DNA of 13,478 bases from positions 1-13,478 of the forward strand of contig JAHIVS010000396.1 of assembly GCA_018816605.1 (NCBI GenBank), written 5' to 3'. Below, piece by piece: positions 1 to 6,933 of the stretch. Position 1 is the stretch's first letter. Every line of letters begins with the position of its first letter. The position numbers were made by a program, and so were the translations under genes. This DNA comes from Pseudomonadota bacterium. Lineage in GTDB: Bacteria > Desulfobacterota > Desulfobacteria > Desulfobacterales > Desulfobacteraceae. The notes below the pieces were generated by a model. The model had not been told where the DNA came from. It searched no databases and worked only from the letters and a program-made list of their open reading frames with translations.

Positions 1-122
1 ACATTTAAAATCAATGCGTTATGTTTCTGGCGATCCTGGGGGTGGTGCCCAAAATTAGGGGTATTGGGGGGTAAAGTGGAGTGAAGAAGGGGAAGGCGCT
101 TTTGGTTCTGATTTTAAGCGGT

Positions 123-539
123 TTAAGGGGTATTGATCAATTGATCGATTATTTTTTTTAATTCATTAAGGCGATAGGGTTTTGGGATAGTCCCCTTGAG
201 TCCATATGCCTTGTAATCAGACATGACCGGATTGTTTGAATCTCCTGAAGATAAAACAATACATGCGTGGGGATCCAGTTCGAGGATCTTTTTTGAGGCA
301 TCTTCGCCCCCCATACCGCCGGGAATGGTCAGGTCCAGGATCACCATGGAGAAAGGGGCCTTTTGTTCATGTGCTTCAAAATAGCGCTCGATCGCCTCTT
401 GTCCTGTTTCGGCCAAAACCACGGAATAGCCAAATTTTTCGAGCATTTTCTGGGTAATGGTGCGGATATGCAGTTCGTCATCCATAACCAGAATTTTGGC
501 CCGGGCATCTGGGCAGAGGGTATGATTTTTTGAGACCAT
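123..539 (-). CDS. Stand-alone CheY-like response regulator receiver protein
   Basis: This 138-residue protein is a single receiver domain with no output domain. The acidic pair is D20-D21, the phosphoacceptor is D69 in VILDLTIPGG, the switch Ser is S97 or S98, and the conserved Lys is K120 in PKPY. The LTIPGGMGG stretch and the VLSSGDSNNPVM stretch are typical of receiver domains at the C-terminus of hybrid histidine kinases in Desulfobacterota, so it may be a phosphorelay intermediate or a detached hybrid-kinase receiver (inference). The ATG start is supported by an AAGGA ribosome site at 546-550, 6 bases upstream. A terminator and an extended -10 promoter separate it from the upstream acyltransferase gene, so it looks like an independent unit. 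No kinase lies next to it in the window; its partner is unknown. Confidence 0.9.
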   Translation of the reverse strand: MVSKNHTLCPDARAKILVMDDELHIRTITQKMLEKFGYSVVLAETGQEAIERYFEAHEQKAPFSMVILDLTIPGGMGGEDASKKILELDPHACIVLSSGDSNNPVMSDYKAYGLKGTIPKPYRLNELKKIIDQLINTP

Positions 540-545
540 GATTTT

Positions 546-593
546 TCCTTAATCAGGGGGAACGTCAATATTCAAGTGCCAAAAATTATATCA
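546..593 (-). promoter_or_regulatory. Extended -10 promoter and ribosome site for the receiver gene
   Basis: On the minus strand, 593-585 reads TGATATAAT, a perfect extended -10 (TGnTATAAT). No good -35 exists; the region upstream is the T-rich tail of the preceding terminator. Transcription would begin near 578, giving a leader of about 40 bases that contains AAGGA at 550-546 before the ATG at 539. Confidence 0.5.
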
Positions 594-595
594 GA

Positions 596-628
596 AAGAA
601 AAAATAAAAAAAACCAAAATCTGGTTCT
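596..628 (-). terminator. Rho-independent terminator after the plsC-like gene
   Basis: On the minus strand the stem AGAACCA (628-622) pairs with TGGTTTT (616-610), with one G-T pair, around the 5-base loop GATTT. A long T-rich tract follows (611-596). The stem starts inside the TAG stop codon of the acyltransferase gene, so termination is built into the end of the five-gene operon. The stem is short and not GC-rich, but the T tract is strong. Confidence 0.6.
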
Positions 629-1349
629 AAAGTCCGCTGGAAATTGTCCGACGGGTATTTTCTATTATTTCGTCCAGCCGGTCCGTTTCATGGGCCGATA
701 TGTATATGGGGCGGTGGACGATTATCTCAATTGTTCCCGGGGTCAGATCAAGGGAGCCTGTGGGCAGAATTTTATAAGAATTCTTAACCGTAATGGGCAG
801 TATGGGAAGTCCGGTCTCCATGGCAAAGACAAAGGCCCCTTTTTTAAACGGCATTAGGTTTCCGTCCCGGCTCCTCTTTCCTTCTGCAAAAAAGAGCACC
901 GAGGCTTTTGGGGACAATTTTTTTTGGGCTGTCCGGATGGAGTGGATGGCCTCCTTTTGATTTGATCTGTCAATGAAAATGCAGCCCAGCTGCCGGCAGG
1001 CAGGTCCGAAAACCGGAATTTCCCCCAGTTCTTTTTTCATCACCCATTTTATTTTCAACCCCAAGAATCCGTGGATCATGGGAATATCTGCCATGCTTTG
1101 ATGGTTGGCCACCACCACATAGGTGTGGTGGCGGCTATAATTTTTTCTTCCCTTGACAATGACCCTTAAGGGGGCGATGGCGCAACACAGACGGGACCAG
1201 GTAACAGCCAGTACATTTGCTGCATCCTGGCTGAAGATACATCCCACCGCAATGCAGATCAGCCCCAAAACAAGGGTAATCAAGAACACAAAGGGAATCA
1301 CCATGAGCCATTTATAGGGCTGATATACTGTTTTGAGAAACCGAGTCAC
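627..1349 (-). CDS. 1-acyl-sn-glycerol-3-phosphate acyltransferase family protein (PlsC-like)
   Basis: This 240-residue membrane-associated acyltransferase would transfer an acyl group to a lysophospholipid or similar acceptor. A hydrophobic N-terminal segment (about residues 15-39) is followed by the family blocks: NHQSMAD with the HX4D catalytic pair H83/D88, GCIFIDR (122-128), FAEGKRS (154-160, a variant of FPEGTRS with Ala for Pro) and LPILPITVKNS. Length and block order match PlsC. The start is GTG at 1349-1347, 7 bases after the stop of the DUF4340 gene; the ribosome site is weak, which fits translational coupling. It is the last gene of the ABC operon and ends in TAG just before a terminator. 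The exact acceptor cannot be read from sequence; its operon position suggests service to an envelope function rather than only bulk phospholipid synthesis (inference). Confidence 0.88.
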   Translation of the reverse strand: MTRFLKTVYQPYKWLMVIPFVFLITLVLGLICIAVGCIFSQDAANVLAVTWSRLCCAIAPLRVIVKGRKNYSRHHTYVVVANHQSMADIPMIHGFLGLKIKWVMKKELGEIPVFGPACRQLGCIFIDRSNQKEAIHSIRTAQKKLSPKASVLFFAEGKRSRDGNLMPFKKGAFVFAMETGLPILPITVKNSYKILPTGSLDLTPGTIEIIVHRPIYISAHETDRLDEIIENTRRTISSGL

Positions 1350-1356
1350 TTTTCAG

Positions 1357-2304
1357 CTATTTTTTTGTTTCCGCGTCAAGCCCTGCAATTTTATCCACAT
1401 AGGAAAGGATGTCTTTCCCCTTATAGGATTCCAGGATGAAGGCATAGGGACTTGTGGAAGAGGTCCCGAAAAGTGTTTCCCCGTTGTCCCGGTCAAAGAG
1501 ATTTAGAACCATTTGGGTTTCAGTTTCAAGGGTTATTTTACAGGTTGGGGATTCTTTTTCCAGTTCTTGTTTTGAAATTGTGTCGGGAAAACGCTCACAT
1601 GCCAGAAATGACAGGGAAGATAGCAGATTTGTCAGGGCCTCGCTGTCCGGCAGGGGGGTGTCTTCAACTCTCCATGAAACAGAGGGTTTCTCTTTGCCCT
1701 CCGGCAGCTGGACCGCATCGAGAACTTTGGATACTCCTCCTTTTTCCAGGGTGATGCGTTTAATGGCCTCTTCCTTGAAGGTGAAGACCCGTTTGTCCCG
1801 GAGAGCGTCAACCGTGGTATCAAAGGCATTTCTAAAGCTGCCGTCTGCCTGATAGATTCTGGTGTCGCCTTCTAGCATGACAAAGGTATGATTTCCGCTG
1901 GGGGCGGTTTTGCCGATCTTAAATTCCAGAAGGGTCTCTTTGCCGCTGGATACCCTTACCCCAATGGCCCGGGTCTCATCCAGGTCATACCGGACAAGAT
2001 CCGCGCTTTCGGAAATAAGGGCAGATAGCCTAAGGTTTCTTGCAGCATCCAGCAGATGATTGACGGCCGTCATATCAGCGGCAAACTTTTTATCTGTCAC
2101 CTCCCAGACGTCCTTGTCTTTTTTCAGTTCAATTATACGGCCATCGGAATCCTTTTTTGGGGTGATGACCATCCGGCCAATTTTTCCTTTCTCGATGGCC
2201 GCAGGTTGGGGCAGGGTGTAATTGCGCTGGTTGTCCTTTTTAAATACAAGATAGGCGCTCAGGGCAAGGATGAGCACGGCCAGTAGTATATATTCTTTTT
2301 TCAT
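1357..2304 (-). CDS. DUF4340 domain-containing membrane-anchored protein
   Basis: This 315-residue protein has an N-terminal membrane segment (about residues 4-20) and a soluble region that should lie outside the cytoplasm. The body matches the DUF4340 style: a repeated beta-rich pattern with IVELKKDKDVWEVTD-like and VSWRVEDTPLPDSEAL-like segments (lysine- or serine-led strands ending in a conserved Trp), and a C-terminal strand region around residues 255-305. No catalytic motif is visible. DUF4340 genes commonly follow GldG-like genes, as here: it begins 18 bases after the GldG-like stop, with AAGGA upstream of the ATG. It probably forms part of, or helps assemble, the same envelope complex (inference). 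The stop is TAG; the next gene starts 7 bases later. Confidence 0.8.
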   Translation of the reverse strand: MKKEYILLAVLILALSAYLVFKKDNQRNYTLPQPAAIEKGKIGRMVITPKKDSDGRIIELKKDKDVWEVTDKKFAADMTAVNHLLDAARNLRLSALISESADLVRYDLDETRAIGVRVSSGKETLLEFKIGKTAPSGNHTFVMLEGDTRIYQADGSFRNAFDTTVDALRDKRVFTFKEEAIKRITLEKGGVSKVLDAVQLPEGKEKPSVSWRVEDTPLPDSEALTNLLSSLSFLACERFPDTISKQELEKESPTCKITLETETQMVLNLFDRDNGETLFGTSSTSPYAFILESYKGKDILSYVDKIAGLDAETKK

Positions 2305-2322
2305 ATCTGTTTGGGTTCCTTG

Positions 2323-4497
2323 TTAGACGTTAAACATCTTTGCGATTCTTTTCTTTTTGGCGTTCCGTAAAATAAGAACACCCAGGCCGAACAGGACAAC
2401 CAGCGTCGGCAGGATGGCGATGTTAATGGTTTTGATCACCCCTCTGGTAAACGGCGTGATTTCGGCAAGGGGATTTAGGGTCTGCTGCTTGCTTCTCATG
2501 GCCGCAATTTTGTCTTCCCCGTTGAGGTGATCGATCACATTCAGCAAAAAGGTGGCATTGGTGGAGCGGCCAGCAGGATCCAGCATATTGTCCTGGAGCA
2601 TCTGGGAGCAGGCCAGTATAAAAAGCTTGGCAGGCTTGGAGGATGCCAGGATCTGGTTCTGGGCCATAAGGCCCTCGGGGGCCTTGGTCTCTGCCGGCAT
2701 TGTCTCTGTCTCTTCGGTGATATCTTTTACCCCTATTTTTCTTTCAGGAATCGGTTTTCCCGCAAAAAAACTGGTGAAGTTTCCCTCCAGGAGATAGGCA
2801 AGGTCATAGGTGCCAAAATCCTCCGGTGCGGTCGGCGGGGAAATGAACATGGGGTTCAGGTTGATCATGCCCTCCATGAGCCAGGCCTGGTTAGAGGAGG
2901 TCAAAAGCCGGGTGGCACTCACCCGGCTGGTATCGATATTTTTTGTTTCAAGGGTCAAAGGTGAGATCTGCATGGCCACAAGTCCCTTGATATTGTTCAT
3001 GAACCCGGGGGCGGTGTTGATGGAGGTTTCCTTTAGCATGGGGGCAAAATAGATGGTTTGTTCTCCACCGCCCTGGTTTTGGGGAAGCTGGTGCCTGTAG
3101 GCCTCCTTGTCCAGCACATAGGCAGGTTTCATGCTGATCCCGTAGTGGTTCAATAACTTTTCCAGACCCGTATCCATGGGGACATACTGGGGGGGCATGC
3201 CCATTCCTTCCTGGGGCACCATTTCGTTGAAGGCATCGCCAAAAAAGGCAAGATTGGTCCCCTTCATCAGGGCCTGGTCGATCTGGAACAGGGCATAATC
3301 GGAAAAGGGTTCTGTGGGTTTTGCAATGATCAAACAATTCAAGCCGTCGGGAATGGGGTCTTCCTTTAAGTCGATGGATTTGATGTCGTACCGGGAGGAT
3401 AAAAGCTGGTTGAATACCTCAAGTCCATTGCCGGGTCTTCCCTGCATCATGGCCATCCGGTCCTGTCCCAGCATGGGGGTGCCGTGGTCGGACAGGTATC
3501 CGATGTTCGTGTTAATGCCGATCAGTTTTTCCATGATGGCGGTCAGTTCTTGTTCCAGTCTCTGTGGATCGGCCATCTGATAGGTGGTGCCGATGATGGG
3601 CAGTTCCACCGTGGAAATAAGGGGCAGGGTGGTGGCCTGTCCTTTGTATTCCATTACAAGGCCTGCCGCCCCATGGCCTGCTGCAATTTTTTTGTCGGCG
3701 ATTTCAGGCCAGGTCATGGCCATGAGATCAAATTTTTTGGAAATGGTTTCCATCTCTTCTTTGGTTTGAAGATCTTTGTGCTCAAATTCAAATATCCCCA
3801 GGTTTTTGGCGTTAAGGTCCTCAATGGTCGTTTCTATTCCCTTGGCCAGTTGGGGCAGTTGATCCAGTCCCATGAGGGGGGCAATGGGATTCAGGGAGGA
3901 GGATAGATACAGGGTGACGCGGATTTTGTCCTTCTGGCGCAACAGGGCGCTGACCTTGTTGTTGAGTTTCTGAATGGCGGTGGTCAGCTGATATTCCAGA
4001 CCGTCGGTGGCCGTGATGGCTGGAATTTTTTCAATGAGATCCCCGTGGATGATGACAAGGCCCATGTAAGCGTTTTTAAACTTGACCTCGTCATTTTCCA
4101 TAACCCGGATCTGGACCGGCTGGATCCCAAAATTCTTGGCAATCTCCCGGTTGTCATCGGCCTGTTTTGTCAGATCTCCCTGTTCGGAGGAAACATTGTA
4201 GAAGGTATAGTTAAAATGCCTGCCGCTATTGGCGGCATACTCGACCAGCAGGTCCCGAAGATACCGTTCGGTGTTATTGTAAGGGGCCGGCAAATCATTG
4301 GAGAAAAAGACATTGATGCTCAGGGGTTCCGACAGGGTGCCCACGGCATCTTTACTGGCATCGGACAGGGAATAGAGTTTGTTTCGGGTCAGGTCTATCC
4401 TGGAATACAGGGTCATGCCCACAATGTTGACCAGTACAATCACAGCAATATACAGGATAAATTTAAAATAATGTTCTTTTATGGATGGATTACCCAT
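2323..4497 (-). CDS. GldG-like ABC transporter auxiliary protein (Gld/DUF7088 family)
   Basis: This 724-residue protein has one N-terminal membrane segment (about 11-31), the signature RIDLTRNKLYSLS directly after it, a long extracytoplasmic region, and a C-terminal membrane segment (about 692-711) followed by a basic tail. The layout is that of GldG-type auxiliary proteins, the extracytoplasmic partner of a GldA/GldF ABC system. It is longer than Flavobacterium GldG, which I recall as roughly 550 residues; forms of this size with a C-terminal membrane anchor are usual outside Bacteroidota. The ATG at 4497 has an AAGGAG ribosome site (4508-4503) that overlaps the permease stop codon, so translation is probably coupled. 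Substrate unknown. Family assignment is firm; a gliding role is not implied. Confidence 0.85.
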   Translation of the reverse strand: MGNPSIKEHYFKFILYIAVIVLVNIVGMTLYSRIDLTRNKLYSLSDASKDAVGTLSEPLSINVFFSNDLPAPYNNTERYLRDLLVEYAANSGRHFNYTFYNVSSEQGDLTKQADDNREIAKNFGIQPVQIRVMENDEVKFKNAYMGLVIIHGDLIEKIPAITATDGLEYQLTTAIQKLNNKVSALLRQKDKIRVTLYLSSSLNPIAPLMGLDQLPQLAKGIETTIEDLNAKNLGIFEFEHKDLQTKEEMETISKKFDLMAMTWPEIADKKIAAGHGAAGLVMEYKGQATTLPLISTVELPIIGTTYQMADPQRLEQELTAIMEKLIGINTNIGYLSDHGTPMLGQDRMAMMQGRPGNGLEVFNQLLSSRYDIKSIDLKEDPIPDGLNCLIIAKPTEPFSDYALFQIDQALMKGTNLAFFGDAFNEMVPQEGMGMPPQYVPMDTGLEKLLNHYGISMKPAYVLDKEAYRHQLPQNQGGGEQTIYFAPMLKETSINTAPGFMNNIKGLVAMQISPLTLETKNIDTSRVSATRLLTSSNQAWLMEGMINLNPMFISPPTAPEDFGTYDLAYLLEGNFTSFFAGKPIPERKIGVKDITEETETMPAETKAPEGLMAQNQILASSKPAKLFILACSQMLQDNMLDPAGRSTNATFLLNVIDHLNGEDKIAAMRSKQQTLNPLAEITPFTRGVIKTINIAILPTLVVLFGLGVLILRNAKKKRIAKMFNV

Positions 4498-4506
4498 GGT
4501 GTCTCC

Positions 4507-5214
4507 TTAGTTCTTCTCATGCATAACAAGATAGGTTGAAAAAATGAAAACAAAGACCAGGCTGATAAAATAAAGGATATCCCGCGAATCTATGATGCCT
4601 TTGGAAATATTTGCAAAATGGGAATTGGCCCCTATGAATTCGACAAAGGCCGTCAGTTTTTCCGGCACGAAAAACAGCATCCGGTCAAGGATGGTCAGGG
4701 TAAAACAAAGGGCACATCCGATGAGAAAGGCGATGATCTGGTTCCGGGTCAGGGCCGAGGCAAAAATACCAATGCTGCAATAGGCAGCTGCCAGCAAAAC
4801 AGCCCCCAGGTATCCGCCGACAACAGGGCCCGGGTCCACATCACCGATAAAAGAGATCACCAGGGGATAGGCAAGGGTGGGAAGCAGCATGGCGCCCGTA
4901 AACAAGGTGGCCGCAAAAAATTTTCCAATGGCAATGTCCGAAAAAGAGACGGGCATGGTCAGAAGGGTTTCATAGGACCCCACATTTTTTTCTTCCGAAA
5001 AAAGCCGCATGGTAATGGCGGGTATGAAAAAGGAAAAGGTAATGGGTAAAAATGAGAAAAAATCCCTTAGATCCGCTCGCCCGAATATGAAAAAGGTGGA
5101 AAAGAAGAACCACCCGCTTACAATCAGAAAGAGAGCAATCACAATATAGGCGATGGGTGAGATAAAATAGTCTTTGAATTCTTTGGCAGCAATGGTTTTG
5201 ATCTGGGTCAGCAT
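4507..5214 (-). CDS. ABC-2 type permease, GldF-like
   Basis: This 235-residue integral membrane protein has about six hydrophobic segments (roughly 17-40, 54-73, 98-122, 133-154, 160-180 and 211-231). After the second segment comes RLFSEEKNVGSYETLL with MPVS, the conserved cytoplasmic stretch of ABC-2/GldF permeases that contacts the ATPase. The start codon shares one base with the stop of the ATPase gene (TAATG), and AGAGGA inside the ATPase end supplies the ribosome site, so the two are co-translated. It would form the membrane channel with the upstream ATPase and the downstream GldG-like protein. ABC-2 systems are usually exporters or mechanical transducers; the cargo is not evident. Confidence 0.88.
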   Translation of the reverse strand: MLTQIKTIAAKEFKDYFISPIAYIVIALFLIVSGWFFFSTFFIFGRADLRDFFSFLPITFSFFIPAITMRLFSEEKNVGSYETLLTMPVSFSDIAIGKFFAATLFTGAMLLPTLAYPLVISFIGDVDPGPVVGGYLGAVLLAAAYCSIGIFASALTRNQIIAFLIGCALCFTLTILDRMLFFVPEKLTAFVEFIGANSHFANISKGIIDSRDILYFISLVFVFIFSTYLVMHEKN

Positions 5215-6170
5215 TAGACGTCCTCTCTTGTCAGTTCCTGGAATATTTTTTCAAGTGCCTGGGATTCTTTGGCAAGCTCTGTCAGGGTCCAGTCGGTTTC
5301 TTTGATTTTCATGTAAATCCGGGATCTGAGACCAGTATTTTCCGATCCAATGTCCGGGTTCCTGATTTCAAAGGAAACCATGCCTTGCTCAATGGGAGCA
5401 ATGGGCTTTATTTCCAGCCGGTCACCAATGGTCTTCAGCAGTTCCAGGGCCTGGTTTTCAGTGGGGCCTGAAAGGGAGAGACGGATGAGCGACGTCTGGG
5501 TCGCATTCTGCTTTAAGCGGGAGGTGGTGTCGTTGGCCACCACCCGCCCCTTGTTGATGATGGCAATCGTGTCGCAGGTTGCCTCGGCCTCGCTTAGAAT
5601 ATGGGTGGAAAAAATAATGGTTTTTTCCTTTCCAATGGACCGGATGATATCCCTGATTTCCGCAATCTGATTGGGATCAAGTCCGGAGGTGGGCTCATCC
5701 AGGACCAGGATCTCGGGGTCTGTCACCATGGCATGGGCAATGCCGACCCGTTGTCTCAAGCCCTTGGAAAGCGTGGCAATGGGTTTTCCCATAATATCGC
5801 AAATTCCACAAAGTTTTCCCAATTCCCTGAATCGTGTCTGTCTTTTGTCCGGATCATGGAGTCCTTTGATCTTGGCCACATAGGTCAGGTAATCATATAC
5901 CAGCATGTTATGGTAAAGGGGAGCGGATTCGGGGAGGTAACCGATCATGGATTTTATTTTAAGACTGTCTTTGCCCATTTGCAGGCCGTTGATCGTGATA
6001 CTGCCGGAACTGGGTTTGAAAAATCCCGTGAGCATCCTTAAGGTGGTTGTTTTCCCTGCGCCGTTTGGACCAAGAAGACCCAGTATTTCCCCGGGCTGGA
6101 CAGTCAGGCTGATATGATCAACCGCACAAAAGTCATTATAGTACTTGGTCAGGTTCTGAACATCTATCAA
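5214..6170 (-). CDS. ABC transporter ATP-binding protein, GldA-like
   Basis: This 318-residue ATPase powers the adjacent permease. Walker A is GPNGAGKTT (34-42), the Q-loop region reads GYLPE (77-81, with Glu where many families have Gln, a common state in this subfamily), the signature is LSKGLRQRV (134-142), Walker B is ILVLDEP (154-160) and the H-loop His is H190. The last 100 residues are the C-terminal extension typical of ABC-2/GldA ATPases. The start is TTG at 6170-6168, chosen because a perfect AAGGAGG lies 5 bases upstream (6182-6176) and no in-frame ATG is available upstream. It is the first gene of the operon ATPase-permease-GldG-DUF4340-PlsC. Confidence 0.92.
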   Translation of the reverse strand: MIDVQNLTKYYNDFCAVDHISLTVQPGEILGLLGPNGAGKTTTLRMLTGFFKPSSGSITINGLQMGKDSLKIKSMIGYLPESAPLYHNMLVYDYLTYVAKIKGLHDPDKRQTRFRELGKLCGICDIMGKPIATLSKGLRQRVGIAHAMVTDPEILVLDEPTSGLDPNQIAEIRDIIRSIGKEKTIIFSTHILSEAEATCDTIAIINKGRVVANDTTSRLKQNATQTSLIRLSLSGPTENQALELLKTIGDRLEIKPIAPIEQGMVSFEIRNPDIGSENTGLRSRIYMKIKETDWTLTELAKESQALEKIFQELTREDV

Positions 6171-6175
6171 TGCAT

Positions 6176-6182
6176 CCTCCTT
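6176..6182 (-). promoter_or_regulatory. Ribosome site fixing the TTG start of the GldA-like gene
   Basis: AAGGAGG on the minus strand (6182-6176) is a consensus Shine-Dalgarno placed 5 bases before TTG at 6170. An ATG at 6175-6173 directly abuts the site but is out of frame and reads only ATG-CAT-TGA, so it is not the gene start. Confidence 0.7.
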
Positions 6183-6188
6183 GATAAT

Positions 6189-6210
6189 AAATAAACTACG
6201 TAATTTATTT
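6189..6210. promoter_or_regulatory. 22-bp AT-rich dyad between the RHH-like gene and the ABC operon
   Basis: The two half-sites are AAATAAACTAC and GTAATTTATTT, centred on TACGTA; 10 of 11 position pairs are complementary (only 6196/6203 differ). The dyad fills most of the 39-bp gap between the stop of the tandem RHH-like gene and the ribosome site of the GldA-like gene. It is too AT-rich and lacks a T tract for a terminator. A role as a protein-binding operator is inference. Confidence 0.4.
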
Positions 6211-6785
6211 TAAAAGTCTTCTAAAACCTTGCTTTTTTCCAGAAATTCATCCACCTCCTGGGTGGTTTTTCTTGCCATGGCAACGGACTTTTCAAAGCGC
6301 TGGCAAAAAGGATCGTCTTTACCCAGAATCCCTGTTGCATTTTTGTACAATGCCTCTCCTGCCAGAAAATGGGTGGTCATCTGGTGATACAGTTTTTTGC
6401 GTTCTATGTGGCGCAGTTTTTCTGCCATGATAACCGATTCCAGTTTTTTGACCGAATATTCAACAAGGGCATCCCTGGGCATGCCATAGGCCTCTGAAAT
6501 GGCACTCAGGGCATCAATGGTTTTCCGGCTGAGGACAAAGGTTTTTTGCCGTCTGGAAATTTTATTGAATTGCCGGATTCGGATGGTTTTGGCCAGGTCG
6601 TCCAGGGCGGCCATGTCTTCAATGATGTGATCAAACAGGGATTTTTGTTTGATGCCCAGGTGGATGGCCACGAGGCCGATGGAATCAATGGCTTTCTGGG
6701 ACAATTTAAAGGTTGCCCTGACCGATTGTTTTCCCCTCAGGTTGAAAATGGCGGGTCCGAGAAACGGATCCTCTGTTTTGGGCAT
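6210..6785 (-). CDS. Hypothetical protein with two tandem ribbon-helix-helix-like repeats
   Basis: I do not recognise this 191-residue protein as a named family. It contains an internal duplication with a period of exactly 57 residues: residues 24-58 and 81-115 share TF-x-LS-xK-x-ID (25-34 and 82-91), a Gly (44/101) and a Leu (50/107). Each copy looks like one short strand followed by two helices, the pattern of a ribbon-helix-helix DNA-binding unit, so a single chain could form a pseudo-dimer. The C-terminal 70 residues are predicted helical and charged. No membrane segment or signal peptide is seen. The ATG has AAGGAG 5 bases upstream (6791-6796). It has its own promoter and lies directly upstream of the ABC operon, 39 bp away, so it may regulate or be co-transcribed with it. 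DNA binding is inference from repeat pattern only. Confidence 0.75.
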   Translation of the reverse strand: MPKTEDPFLGPAIFNLRGKQSVRATFKLSQKAIDSIGLVAIHLGIKQKSLFDHIIEDMAALDDLAKTIRIRQFNKISRRQKTFVLSRKTIDALSAISEAYGMPRDALVEYSVKKLESVIMAEKLRHIERKKLYHQMTTHFLAGEALYKNATGILGKDDPFCQRFEKSVAMARKTTQEVDEFLEKSKVLEDF

Positions 6786-6859
6786 GGCATCTCCTTTTCG
6801 GAGTTCGATTATTAAATATGCTCTAACATAAAAAGTAATACAAATTTATTATGAATTGG

Positions 6860-6888
6860 ATTTTACAATAGAACAGGTCCAGGATCAA
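6860..6888 (-). promoter_or_regulatory. Sigma70-type promoter for the tandem RHH-like gene
   Basis: On the minus strand TTGATC (6888-6883) and TAAAAT (6865-6860) are separated by exactly 17 bases, giving 4/6 and 5/6 matches to the consensus hexamers. Transcription would start near 6853, leaving a leader of roughly 68 bases before the ATG at 6785. It could also drive the downstream ABC operon, since no terminator lies between. Confidence 0.5.
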
Positions 6889-6933
6889 TATAAATTTCCC
6901 CGGATGACCAAAATATAATGTAAGGGGACAGGC

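Noticed and set aside
1..122. Terminator or gene at the left edge
   Set aside because: No stable hairpin with a T tract and no convincing coding frame was seen downstream of the receiver gene.
563..582. TGGCAC on the minus strand ahead of the receiver gene as a sigma54 -24 element
   Set aside because: The -12 position reads TATT in place of TTGC, so only half of a site is present; an extended -10 sigma70 promoter lies close by.
1454..1852. Plus-strand 132-codon open frame inside the DUF4340 gene
   Set aside because: Antisense frame with low-complexity Ser/Arg content; the minus-strand DUF4340 gene explains the region.
3484..4539. Plus-strand open frames of 140 and 164 codons within the GldG-like gene
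   Set aside because: They mirror the codon structure of the real minus-strand gene, are rich in Gly, Gln and His, and lack ribosome sites.
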